In this document: piece by piece, positions 39,178 to 46,973 of the stretch
Position numbering within the stretch: the stretch's first letter is position 1
Layout of the letters: each line of letters opens with the position of its first letter
Assembly (NCBI RefSeq): GCF_002812125.1
Contig: NZ_NPDQ01000002.1
Span: 248,001-312,000 of the forward strand
Source: Leptospira brenneri
GTDB lineage: Bacteria > Spirochaetota > Leptospiria > Leptospirales > Leptospiraceae
Length of the DNA: 64,000 nucleotides
Direction of reading: 5' to 3'
Notes under the pieces: generated by a model
What the model was told of the DNA's origin: nothing
What the model saw: only the letters and a program-made list of their open reading frames with translations
Database searches by the model: none
Made by a program: the position numbers and the translations under genes

Positions 39178-39612
39178 TCATAAGATTAATATCAAAAATG
39201 CCGATCCAATCAAAAGGCAAAGTGGATTATAAATTCGTTTTGTGTAATGTATAAAAATAGGTTTCCATTGCCTTGTTATTGGCGGGAAATATCCGAGAAC
39301 TCCTCTAAGGAAAAAAACAAAGGAAACAAAACCAATCGTATAGCGAACTGCAATTACAATTTGATGCTCTAAATCTAGATAGAAACGAAGAGACCATAAA
39401 ATTGGTAAAAGAGAAAAGAAGATTAAAAAAATAGCTACAAACAAACACATAAATCGAGAGGGAAACCGGTTTCCTTTTCCGAAGACAAGATCAATTAACT
39501 CTTGTTTTGTTTTTCCTGGCCAAAGTCCTCCAAAACCCCAATAAACATGGATAACCGCGAGTGAGAAGAGGAGAAAGGTAGAGGTGATTGCGATTAGGAT
39601 CATGGCAATCAT
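39178..39612 (-). CDS. DUF3995 family membrane protein
   Basis: A 144-residue membrane protein with four predicted helices. The first helix ends AVIHVYWGFGGLWPGKTKQE, the signature of DUF3995, and the second loop contains FFLRGVLGYFPPITRQ. The function is unknown. It follows the 39636-40055 gene on the same strand by 23 bp. Start could be 39612 or the ATG nine bases downstream. Confidence 0.82.
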   Translation of the reverse strand: MIAMILIAITSTFLLFSLAVIHVYWGFGGLWPGKTKQELIDLVFGKGNRFPSRFMCLFVAIFLIFFSLLPILWSLRFYLDLEHQIVIAVRYTIGFVSFVFFLRGVLGYFPPITRQWKPIFIHYTKRIYNPLCLLIGSAFLILIL

Positions 39613-39635
39613 TATGAATTGAATTTTCTAAAGTT

Positions 39636-40055
39636 CTATCTTTTTTTGATTTTGAACGTACCTAGAATTTGTTTAATTTCATCTAAGATAGGTTCAAAAT
39701 TATCATTGACCATTCCTGATCCTATCAGATAGAAAAAATCTTTCATTGGAAAAACCCAAATTGCAGAAACTACTTTTGTTTGATTCTGATTTTCGTCCAA
39801 GATGGTATAAGAAAAAAGTGCATACCCTGCCAAATTATCATTGATTTTGACTGTTTTTGGCTCCACTAAGTAATCAAAATTTTTAACTGCGATTGCTACT
39901 CTAAATAAATATTTACAAAGGTCAGCAAGTATATTATTAAATTCTAAATCACTTGGTTGAGCTTTAATGTTGATGATGGTTAAGAAATCTTCAGTTTCTG
40001 GATTTCTTTTGCGGATGGAAATTAAGTTTCTCTCACATTCCAAATGAATCCACAA
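39636..40055 (-). CDS. Uncharacterised protein, probably N-terminally truncated
   Basis: A 139-residue open frame starting only at a TTG, with no signal peptide, though the C-terminal half (VVSAIWVFPMKDFFYLIGSG, then DNFEPILDEIKQILGTFKI) resembles PsbP/MOG1-like or DUF1795-type domains that normally have about 40-60 more residues and a secretion signal. A decayed relative lies at 11430-11588. It may be an intact short gene, or the remains of one whose 5' end is lost. I see no good ribosome site. Confidence 0.5.
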   Translation of the reverse strand: MWIHLECERNLISIRKRNPETEDFLTIINIKAQPSDLEFNNILADLCKYLFRVAIAVKNFDYLVEPKTVKINDNLAGYALFSYTILDENQNQTKVVSAIWVFPMKDFFYLIGSGMVNDNFEPILDEIKQILGTFKIKKR

Positions 40056-40104
40056 AGAAAATAATTACTAAAAAAATATAAACCTGAATTAAAGTATCAT
40101 TACT

Positions 40105-40557
40105 TTATTGATTCCCAAGTTCTTCTGCCAAACCGATTAACAGCTCTTCCGTTCCACGAATATAGCAGAGCCGATACATATCTTCATATTGGACGATTTC
40201 GCCAACAAGTTTGGCACCACGGGTGAGGAGTCTGGATACCAGTTCATCAATGTCTTCTACAGTAAACATCACACGGAGATATCCAAGCGAATTGACAGGA
40301 GCCGTTCTGTGGTCTCCCAAAACTGGTGGATTCAGAAACTTTGAAAGTTCAATTTTACTATGACCATCGGGAGTCACCATCATAGCAATCTCCACACGTT
40401 GGGACTGAACCCCGGTAACTCGACCTGCCCATTCCCCTTCGATGACGGCTCGTCCTTCGAGTTTCAACCCAATCTCTTCAAAAAATGAAATGATATCGTC
40501 AAGCGATTCGACAACAATGCTGACATTGTCCATTCGAAGTAATTTGTTTTTTGCCAT
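40105..40557 (-). CDS. VOC (glyoxalase/bleomycin-resistance) family protein
   Basis: A 150-residue protein containing two beta-alpha-beta-beta-beta modules of the VOC superfamily. The first begins LLRMDNVSIVVESLDDIISF with EEIGLKLEGRAVIEGEW; the second has SLGYLRVMFTVEDIDELVSR and ends MYRLCYIRGTEELLIGLAEE. Likely metal ligands are the Glu in GTEEL and a His/Asp near the N-terminus, but His is missing from the usual first position (DNVSIVV), so a different chemistry is possible. A clear GCAGGAG ribosome site precedes the ATG. It is divergent from the YdcF-like gene. Confidence 0.82.
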   Translation of the reverse strand: MAKNKLLRMDNVSIVVESLDDIISFFEEIGLKLEGRAVIEGEWAGRVTGVQSQRVEIAMMVTPDGHSKIELSKFLNPPVLGDHRTAPVNSLGYLRVMFTVEDIDELVSRLLTRGAKLVGEIVQYEDMYRLCYIRGTEELLIGLAEELGNQ

Positions 40558-40682
40558 GGTGAGTCTCCTGCCGTGGTCTCGTGTATTCTCTTATCTTCAA
40601 TTTATAAATAAACTTTCGTTTATATCAAACAATGCGATGGTAAACAATTTGTTCCAGTTTATAAGAACAGGAAAAAAACAAA

Positions 40683-40709
40683 TGTATCAAAAAATGCTAT
40701 ATTGATACA
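40683..40709. promoter_or_regulatory. Inverted repeat TGTATCAA-N11-TTGATACA
   Basis: Perfect 8-bp arms 40683-40690 and 40702-40709 in the 182-bp gap between the divergent VOC and YdcF genes. A wider inverted repeat (GATGGTAA at 40636-40643, TTACCATC at 40722-40729) encloses it. Operator or cruciform role is inferred. Confidence 0.4.
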
Positions 40710-40739
40710 AATCATATTTGCTTACCATCCGAAAAGAAA

Positions 40740-41396
40740 ATGACAAAAAAAGAAAGTTTGTTTAGCATACTATCTTACTATAAATCGGAAAAATTGAATC
40801 AAATGAAAAACCATAAACTAAAAAGAATCGTGTTGATTGTATTTTTAATCTCTTTTGTTTACTTATTTTTTTCTGTTGTATCGATCGTTACGACCGGATT
40901 ACAGGAAGAAGATGATCTTACTTCAGATATTACACTTGTGCTTGGTAATAAAGTTGAACTCACGGGCGAGCCTTCTCTTCGTTTAAAAGCAAGGTTGGAT
41001 CAAACTTTAGTTTTATATAATAGTGGAAAAATCAAAAAAGTAATCGTTTCCGGGGGAATCGGAAAGGAAGGTTTTGATGAATCTAAAGTGATGAAACAAT
41101 ATCTTGTGGATAGAAAAATTCCCGCAAATCTGATCCTTGAAGACAATTTAGGTGATAATACAGAAAAGTCAGCGAACAATTTGAATCTTTTTTTGGAACC
41201 GAGTTCTATCAATTCAATCATGATTGTTTCCCAATATTTCCATCTTCCCAGAGCCAAGGTTCTTGTAGAGAGGGCTGGATTTAAAAATGTGAAAACAAGT
41301 TATGCACGTTATTTTGAATTCCGAGATTTTTATTCTATCTTACGTGAAACGATAGCACTTCCCGTTGTCGTTTTGATTCCAAAAATTGAAGAATAG
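40740..41396 (+). CDS. YdcF/DUF218-family membrane protein
   Basis: A 218-residue protein: cytoplasmic N-terminal 27 residues, one membrane helix (about 28-48), then a DUF218 domain with the family motifs ITLVLGNKVELTGEPSLRLK, KKVIVSGGIGKEGFDESKVM and the NTEKSANNLNLFL region. The serine/histidine cluster IVSQYFHLPRA is the usual core. Such proteins (ElyC/SanA/YdcF) act at the inner membrane in envelope or peptidoglycan precursor metabolism. An ATG at 40803 would give a shorter N-terminus. It stands alone. Confidence 0.82.
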   Translation: MTKKESLFSILSYYKSEKLNQMKNHKLKRIVLIVFLISFVYLFFSVVSIVTTGLQEEDDLTSDITLVLGNKVELTGEPSLRLKARLDQTLVLYNSGKIKKVIVSGGIGKEGFDESKVMKQYLVDRKIPANLILEDNLGDNTEKSANNLNLFLEPSSINSIMIVSQYFHLPRAKVLVERAGFKNVKTSYARYFEFRDFYSILRETIALPVVVLIPKIEE

Positions 41397-41438
41397 AAAT
41401 TTAAATTCAATTAGTGATATTAAGAATGAAACTGTTTT

Positions 41439-42356
41439 TCATTCGAATGAATTTCTGAATTCTTTGGGTGTGAGTTTTGTTTTTGTTTTAAAAAGTCTGC
41501 TGAAATATTGGGGGTATTCGAATCCTAATTGAATTGCGATTTCATTCACAGACATCGAAGTAGTTGCCAATTTTTCTTTTGCCTTTTCAATAACCCAGGT
41601 ATGAATGTGTTGTTGGGTGTTCTTGCCGGTAATAATCCTCAGCATATCACTCAAATAGTTCGGAGACACATTCAGTTGGAAAGAAAGGTATTTGACTGTG
41701 GGTAAACCAAGTTGTTGCACTTTACCTGTGTCAAAATATTCTTTTAACAACCCTTCTATACGGATCAAAAGATCGTCATTGGTATGTTTGCGGGTGATAA
41801 ACTGTCTATTATAAAATCGATTGGCATAGTTAAGAAGAAGTTCGATATGGGAAATCATTACATCCTGGCTGAATGTATCAATTGTTGAGAAATATTCCTG
41901 TTCAATGTTTTTCATAATCATTTCGATTATCGCTTCTTCTTTTTCGGACAAATGCAGTGCTTCGTGGGTTTCATAGGAAAAAAAACCATAGTTTTTGATT
42001 TGTTTTGCTAGATTCGAATTGCGAATAAAATCTGCATGAAAGATCAAACCCCATCCCGATAGTTCGGAAACATCCGTGGATTCATCAAAGGAAAATACTT
42101 GTTTGGGAGAACTCAAACTCATGATTCCTTCGCTAAAATCATAATTTTGCCTCCCATATCGAATAGTGCCTTTAATGTTTTTTTTGATCGAAATGTTATA
42201 AAAATCGTAAACAAATTTATTTTCCAAAAAATAGGGATTCATTGTTTTCCCTGTATATTTCATAATTGATACTAACGGATGTTGTGGTTTAGGTAAGTGT
42301 AATGCTTTGTGATAAGCACCAATAGAATCAAATGTAATCAGTCCTTTTTTTGTCAT
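41439..42356 (-). CDS. AraC-family transcriptional regulator
   Basis: A 305-residue regulator with an N-terminal ligand/dimer domain and C-terminal double helix-turn-helix (about residues 205-303), including LSFQLNVSPNYLSDMLRIIT and VNEIAIQLGFEYPQYFSRLF with the terminal TPKEFRNS. The domain matches AraC regulators common in Bacteroidetes, often found next to an oxidoreductase they control. It lies 68 bp after the aldo/keto reductase gene, same strand, making it a likely regulator of that gene. The start at 42356 begins the conserved part; the frame extends five residues further. Confidence 0.87.
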   Translation of the reverse strand: MTKKGLITFDSIGAYHKALHLPKPQHPLVSIMKYTGKTMNPYFLENKFVYDFYNISIKKNIKGTIRYGRQNYDFSEGIMSLSSPKQVFSFDESTDVSELSGWGLIFHADFIRNSNLAKQIKNYGFFSYETHEALHLSEKEEAIIEMIMKNIEQEYFSTIDTFSQDVMISHIELLLNYANRFYNRQFITRKHTNDDLLIRIEGLLKEYFDTGKVQQLGLPTVKYLSFQLNVSPNYLSDMLRIITGKNTQQHIHTWVIEKAKEKLATTSMSVNEIAIQLGFEYPQYFSRLFKTKTKLTPKEFRNSFE

Positions 42357-42424
42357 AAGTTTGTCCAACAAGTTGTAGCGGGAGAAAAAACGAAAATTGG
42401 AGTTTATACTCCCGCAAGTTCTTT

Positions 42425-43435
42425 TTAACGATCTAAGGCAGTCATAGAAACCGCATCATAACGATCCCCAATAGAAGTACCTAAAGGAATGATTGATTCC
42501 AGTTGCTCGAGGTCTTCTTTGTTTAAAATAACATTGGCTGCCGCAATATTTTCCTCCACATATTTGACTCGTTTCGTTCCCGGAATTGTAACCACATCTT
42601 TTGATAAAACCCAAGCAATTGCCAGTTGTGAAGGAGTGATTCCCTTTTTAGTGGCTAATTTTTTGATTTCATTTACCAATTCTAAATTTTTATAAAATTG
42701 TTCTCCTTGGTAACGAGGGATATTTTTTCTAAAATCATTTTCTTCAAAATCTTCAGGAGTTTTGATTTCTCCTGTCAAAAAACCTCTGCTGAGCGGAGAA
42801 TAGGCGACGAGTCCGATTCCCAGTTCCCGCATGGTCGCTAAAGTCCCAGAACTTTCTACTTCTCTTTCGAATATAGAATATTCTGTTTGAATAGCACTTA
42901 ATGGATGTATTTTATGTGCACGTCTTATGGTTGAGGATGAAACTTCAGAGAGTCCGATGTAACGCACCTTCCCTTCTTTGACGAGTTCCGACATGGCGCC
43001 GACTGTATCTTCGATTGGTGTATTGGGATCTAGTCTGTGAAGGTAATACAAATCAATATGATCTGTACCTAAATTTTTTAAAGAACGTTCCAGGGCTTTT
43101 TTTACATACGCAGGTTTTCCATTGAATTGCCAGGTAAGTAATTCATTATCATCTACTTCAAAGCCAAACTTGGTTGGCAGTATATAAGCATTTCGATTGC
43201 CTTTGATTGCTTTTGCAATAAGTCTTTCATTTTTCAAAGGACCATATAAATCAGCTGTATCTAAAAAGTTTACCCCTAATTCAAAAGCCCGGTGAATTGT
43301 TGCAATAGATTCTCTCTCATCCGCAATACCATAAATATTCATTTCTGCCATTGTGGACATTCCCATACAGCCGAGTCCTTCTATGGGAACAACTAATCCT
43401 TGTTTGCCTAAATTAATTTTTCTTATGTTTGTCAT
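42425..43435 (-). CDS. Aldo/keto reductase
   Basis: A 336-residue NADPH-dependent oxidoreductase of the AKR superfamily. The catalytic tetrad is visible: Asp and Tyr in FLDTADLYG, Lys in ILPTKFGFEV, His in LYYLHRLDP. The cofactor pocket motif VVTIPGTKRVKYVEENI is near the end. The substrate is unknown. The ATG at 43435 starts the conserved region and has no Shine-Dalgarno site; it directly follows an AT-rich leader. Two TGTATACA palindromes sit 56-84 bp upstream. The adjacent AraC regulator suggests inducible expression. Confidence 0.9.
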   Translation of the reverse strand: MTNIRKINLGKQGLVVPIEGLGCMGMSTMAEMNIYGIADERESIATIHRAFELGVNFLDTADLYGPLKNERLIAKAIKGNRNAYILPTKFGFEVDDNELLTWQFNGKPAYVKKALERSLKNLGTDHIDLYYLHRLDPNTPIEDTVGAMSELVKEGKVRYIGLSEVSSSTIRRAHKIHPLSAIQTEYSIFEREVESSGTLATMRELGIGLVAYSPLSRGFLTGEIKTPEDFEENDFRKNIPRYQGEQFYKNLELVNEIKKLATKKGITPSQLAIAWVLSKDVVTIPGTKRVKYVEENIAAANVILNKEDLEQLESIIPLGTSIGDRYDAVSMTALDR

Positions 43436-43490
43436 AAATAAAGTGTAAGTTAAAAATTTAAAAGAATTCAATTTAAAATTAAACTTAGGC

Positions 43491-43519
43491 TGTATACAGA
43501 TTCAGTATAATTGTATACA
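43491..43519 (-). promoter_or_regulatory. Two TGTATACA palindromes, 21 bp centre to centre
   Basis: Perfect 8-bp palindromes at 43491-43498 and 43512-43519, two helical turns apart, directly upstream of the aldo/keto reductase. Spacing on one DNA face suggests a regulator binding as paired dimers. Identity of the regulator is unknown. Confidence 0.5.
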
Positions 43520-43551
43520 AAATGAAGGAATGAGTTTGGTAACCATGGTGT

Positions 43552-43877
43552 TTGGTTCTTTTTTTGCTTCAAATTCAGCACTATGACCCGCAATCAAAAA
43601 AATACGTTAGTTATGGTGGAGATGTCGATTTGATCAATTTAATAATTTCATATTCGTATATCCAACGTTTACAACTGATCCATACATTGGTACTTTTGGA
43701 GATCCATTCTCTGATTTTGGAAAGTTTATCGCAGGTTATTTTCCAACAGATCGAACCGGTATCATTTCAGTCAGTCTGGGAGGATTCACTTCTACGTATA
43801 ATATACTCGTAAAAGGTTTTGGAATTCTTTGCCAATATGACGTAGGCGTATTTGATAATACGCGTATTTTTAATTGA
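43552..43877 (+). pseudogene. Decayed coding region, two frames, unrecognised
   Basis: Two overlapping plus-strand frames look like parts of one gene: 43552 onwards contains HYDPQSKKYVSYGGDVDLIN, then frame changes and 43641-43877 reads FIFVYPTFTTDPYIGTFGDP, FSDFGKFIAGYFPTDRTGII and VKGFGILCQYDVGVFDNTRI up to a TGA. Neither has a plausible start or ribosome site. Product not recognised. It precedes a second broken gene. Confidence 0.45.
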
Positions 43878-43911
43878 AAAAATTTAAGGAAAAATTAAGA
43901 GGAAAAATCAA

Positions 43912-44401
43912 ATGAAAGGTAGTATAACAGAATATCTACGAAGTGGCTTTTATAAAGGGGTGGGACTTACCATCGGATTCTTTACAACTAGTCTTGTTGC
44001 TGCTGCAACAGCGATGAATTTATTCGCACCAGGCGAAGTGATTAGTTCTGCAAGGATCAATCAGAATTTTCTCATTGCTGCACCAGAAGGTGCTGTCGTT
44101 GCTTTTAACTTAACCAACTGCACTGAAGGTTGGGCCCCAGCTGATGGCACTAACGGAACACCGAATTGGAACAGGAAGAGATCCCAGTGGATCACGATCA
44201 ATTGGACATTACCATCATGTCAGTGGGGTGTCGGCAAGTTTTATAAAACCAGACTCTTATGAAGGTGCTGGGACCGCCCATATAGGTCAGGCATCGGTAA
44301 CTGTTGGCAATCCTATACAAGGATTAAACGGTGTTCCTCGATTTGGAAATGAAACCTGTCCCAAAAACGTTGCTTTGACCTTCTGTATGAGAAAGAATTA
44401 G
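43912..44401 (+). pseudogene. Frameshifted tail-collar-like protein gene
   Basis: A strong AAGAGG site and ATG start a frame with a hydrophobic N-terminus and APEGAVVAFNLTNCTEGWAP, ADGTNGTPN, typical of phage tail-collar-like secreted proteins. The frame then runs into a nonsense C-terminus (stop at 44262). A second frame from about 44165 to 44401 continues the family: GRDPSGSRSIGHYHHVSG, GAGTAHIGQASVTVG and the terminal FGNETCPKNVALTFCMRKN. So the gene is disrupted, probably with a small deletion near 44160-44175 where the usual RGRF segment is missing. Confidence 0.65.
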
Positions 44402-44482
44402 GTTCAACTTATAAAACTTCCGATTCGGTGATGTATCTTTTTTGATTGTGTTACAATTGTTAGATTTTAGTTTTAGGACATT

Positions 44483-45397
44483 ATGAAAAAGAGTATTCTA
44501 CTGGTTTTACTTGTGCTGAATTGTGCTACACTTGTTAAAGGTTATACGCCCAAACATTATTACTTTTCTTCCAATGAAATGGATACAAGTTTTTATGTTG
44601 ATGGCGAAAAAGTCAGTGAGACCATTTTAGAAGTACCCATTCCTGAAGTTCCTAATAAAACGATTAAAATTCGTGTCGAAAAATCTGGTTTTAAACCAGA
44701 AGAAGTAGAATTACGGTATCAGTTTAATACTAATGTACATTTAAACGGGTTCCTATTGATATTTTATCCTGTTGGGGTTCTTGTTGATTACTATAACGAT
44801 GCCTTCTATCATTATAGTGCAGAAAAAGATCATTTCATTCTGCAAAAAAACTCTAATTTTACTGAAAATGACATGAACAAATCTTATATTTCTTATGAAG
44901 AAAGAAGAGGAAAGTTAAAAGATGCGGATGGATATTTAAGTACAAATCGATCTACCAAAATTTTCTCAATTGCTCGTTTTGAAAAAGGCGAATATATTGA
45001 ATTAACCAATCTGAACGATTCTTCACCTGACAATGCTAGTGAAATTTTCTCAGTTGCTAGCTATGAAAAAATGAGATCTGCGGAATTTGACAAGCGAATC
45101 GGGTTTTTAAAACCAGGGAAATATAGAATCAAAACCTTTTTTAGTTATTCTACAATTGTTGGTCGTCAAATAATAACGTATGAATCAAAGGTAAATGAGA
45201 CAGTTGATATCGAAATTTTTCCTAGTGCTTTAAGCATTCTCTGTACAGACATTGATCTAAAGGATGGTAAGACATTGGTTCAAAGGATACAATCGAAAGT
45301 AAATCCAGATTTAAATCAATTTTCGAACCCTATGTTGGAAAATTCAGGAAATAGATTCTGTCCACCGATCAATCCAATTGTCCTTAAGGTTGAATAG
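44483..45397 (+). CDS. Uncharacterised lipoprotein with PEGA-like domain
   Basis: A 304-residue lipoprotein (signal ending LVLNC). Residues 40-80 (TSFYVDGEKVSETILEVPIP, then KTIKIRVEKSGFKPEEVEL) resemble a PEGA-type beta domain. A hydrophobic stretch around residues 90-108 (FLLIFYPVGVLVDYYNDAF) resembles that seen in other lipoproteins of this type. The rest is strand-rich without a recognised domain. Function unknown. The end overlaps the convergent 45384-45917 gene by 14 bp. Confidence 0.7.
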   Translation: MKKSILLVLLVLNCATLVKGYTPKHYYFSSNEMDTSFYVDGEKVSETILEVPIPEVPNKTIKIRVEKSGFKPEEVELRYQFNTNVHLNGFLLIFYPVGVLVDYYNDAFYHYSAEKDHFILQKNSNFTENDMNKSYISYEERRGKLKDADGYLSTNRSTKIFSIARFEKGEYIELTNLNDSSPDNASEIFSVASYEKMRSAEFDKRIGFLKPGKYRIKTFFSYSTIVGRQIITYESKVNETVDIEIFPSALSILCTDIDLKDGKTLVQRIQSKVNPDLNQFSNPMLENSGNRFCPPINPIVLKVE

Positions 45398-45917
45398 TTC
45401 TATCAATAGACACAGGAATTTCTTCGAAGGTTGTGTCACCGTCTTTTCTAACTCGAAAAATAAACTGGTTGGGTAGTCTTTCTTTGAGATAAAAGAAAGT
45501 AAAAACTCGAAACATAGAATATTGTGGAGGCAACATTTCATTTTTGACATGAATGGCTTCTGTTTCATATCTAAGATCGGCTGTTGTTTTTAATTTTTCC
45601 AAAAAATTACCTGCCCAGTGAACACGAACGATTCTATGCATTTCTTGACCTTGTAAAGGTATGACTGGTTGTAATGACACTTCCAATTGGGAAGAAGAGG
45701 TGTTTTTTATTTCCATTTCGATGTGAACAGCATCAATTGACTTGTCTGTAGGATAATAACCTCTATTATGAATGGAATAGCCGGGTCCTCGGTCGATATC
45801 TAATATTTTGAATGAGACAAAATCATTTTTTCCGGACACTTTCGCTTTTGTAGCTCTTTCTTCTAAGGTGGAGCAACTAACCAACAAACAGAAAAAAATA
45901 AGGGTAAGTTTTTTCAT
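45384..45917 (-). CDS. Uncharacterised lipoprotein
   Basis: A 177-residue lipoprotein (signal ending LLVSC). The mature region appears to be a single beta-sandwich: DAVHIEMEIKNTSSSQLEVS with LQPVIPLQGQEMHRIVRVHW, then MFRVFTFFYLKERLPNQFIF and EEIPVSIDRTI. No family recognised. It overlaps the convergent lipoprotein gene by 14 bp at their 3' ends. No operator or shared promoter visible. Confidence 0.68.
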   Translation of the reverse strand: MKKLTLIFFCLLVSCSTLEERATKAKVSGKNDFVSFKILDIDRGPGYSIHNRGYYPTDKSIDAVHIEMEIKNTSSSQLEVSLQPVIPLQGQEMHRIVRVHWAGNFLEKLKTTADLRYETEAIHVKNEMLPPQYSMFRVFTFFYLKERLPNQFIFRVRKDGDTTFEEIPVSIDRTIQP

Positions 45918-46027
45918 AAATAATCTTTATTCTTATATGATTCTATTTTAAAATACAAGAAAATTATCTAACAAATGTTTTACGAATGAAAAAAAATGTT
46001 CATAAAATCTGTGTCAGTTTTTCCCGT

Positions 46028-46103
46028 GCGCGCCGGATAGAAGCGTAAATCCTTTGCGAATGCAAAGATTGGCGGATAGCCAGAAATATTCGGCCAAAAA
46101 GCC
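46028..46103 (+). repeat. Dispersed foldable element, copy B (short form)
   Basis: GCGCGCCGGATAGAAGCG, TAAATCCTTTGCGAATGCAA hairpin, AGATTGGCGGATAGCC and a degenerate closing GGCCAAAAAGCCC. It lacks three bases in the GGAGCGG block seen in other copies. It lies about 95 bp before the DUF1554 gene in sense direction. Confidence 0.75.
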
Positions 46104-46197
46104 CTCATAAAGCCTAAATTTTTACCCTCCTGATTCCCGTCCCCGGAGGACAAGCTGATAGAAAATATGGTAATATCAGAGTCGAATAGTTGCACTT

Positions 46198-46890
46198 ATG
46201 AGATTGAAAATAGCATTTTATTGTCTCTGCCTTTTGTACTTTCTAAACTGCAGTCCAGCAGACCTTTGCAATGCAGCTGATACTACGAGCCGATGCGGAA
46301 TCTTAGAATTGGCGACACGAAATCCAATTTCGTCAAATTCATCATCTCCCACCGTTCCTCATTGTTCCCCTTGTAAAATGTTCGTTACGGCAACGACCTA
46401 TAATGCCAATTTAGGAGGTATTGTAGGTGCAGATAACAAATGTTCGTCTGATGCCAATAAACCTTCCACAGGTAATTACAAGGCATTAATTGTGGATGAT
46501 GTCAATCGTAGAGCTTGTACCAGCGTGAATTGTACTTCTGGTGGAGTTACGGAACAGATTAATTGGGTATTGGCACCAAATACAAGTTATGTTCAGTCTT
46601 CCAGTCCATCGACGATTATTTTCATATCCGATGCTAATGGGGTATATAACAGTAGCTTAACGAATTTAATTTCGGCTGCAGCGGCCGCAATCTGGACAGG
46701 GATCAAAAACACGTCCTCTTGGGATTGGCAAACCGATACCGCACATACATGTACTTCTTGGACCGATAGCGTATCAGGAAATTGCGGAACCTATGGGGTG
46801 ACTTCTTGGACAGATAGCCGTGCGATTGCGATTGTTTCCGCATACGGAAGTGGAGGTACACTCAACAATTTACTTTGTGTCGAGCAGTAG
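46198..46890 (+). CDS. DUF1554 (Leptospira-type) lipoprotein
   Basis: A 230-residue lipoprotein (signal ending YFLNC). The domain begins CKMFVTATTYNANLGGIVGA, DNKCSSDANKPS, and ends LLCVEQ, with a DUF1554 pattern of conserved Cys pairs and the WTDSRAIAIV segment. This domain has a C-type-lectin-like layout and is abundant in Leptospira outer-membrane or surface lipoproteins. Binding partner unknown. A short-form dispersed element sits in the leader. Confidence 0.87.
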   Translation: MRLKIAFYCLCLLYFLNCSPADLCNAADTTSRCGILELATRNPISSNSSSPTVPHCSPCKMFVTATTYNANLGGIVGADNKCSSDANKPSTGNYKALIVDDVNRRACTSVNCTSGGVTEQINWVLAPNTSYVQSSSPSTIIFISDANGVYNSSLTNLISAAAAAIWTGIKNTSSWDWQTDTAHTCTSWTDSVSGNCGTYGVTSWTDSRAIAIVSAYGSGGTLNNLLCVEQ

Positions 46891-46973
46891 TTTTCCTATT
46901 TTTAAAAATAAAATAAGGTTCGTAGAGAATTTCTTCAAAAAATATCGTCCAGTTGTATTAGAGATTTTAACCT

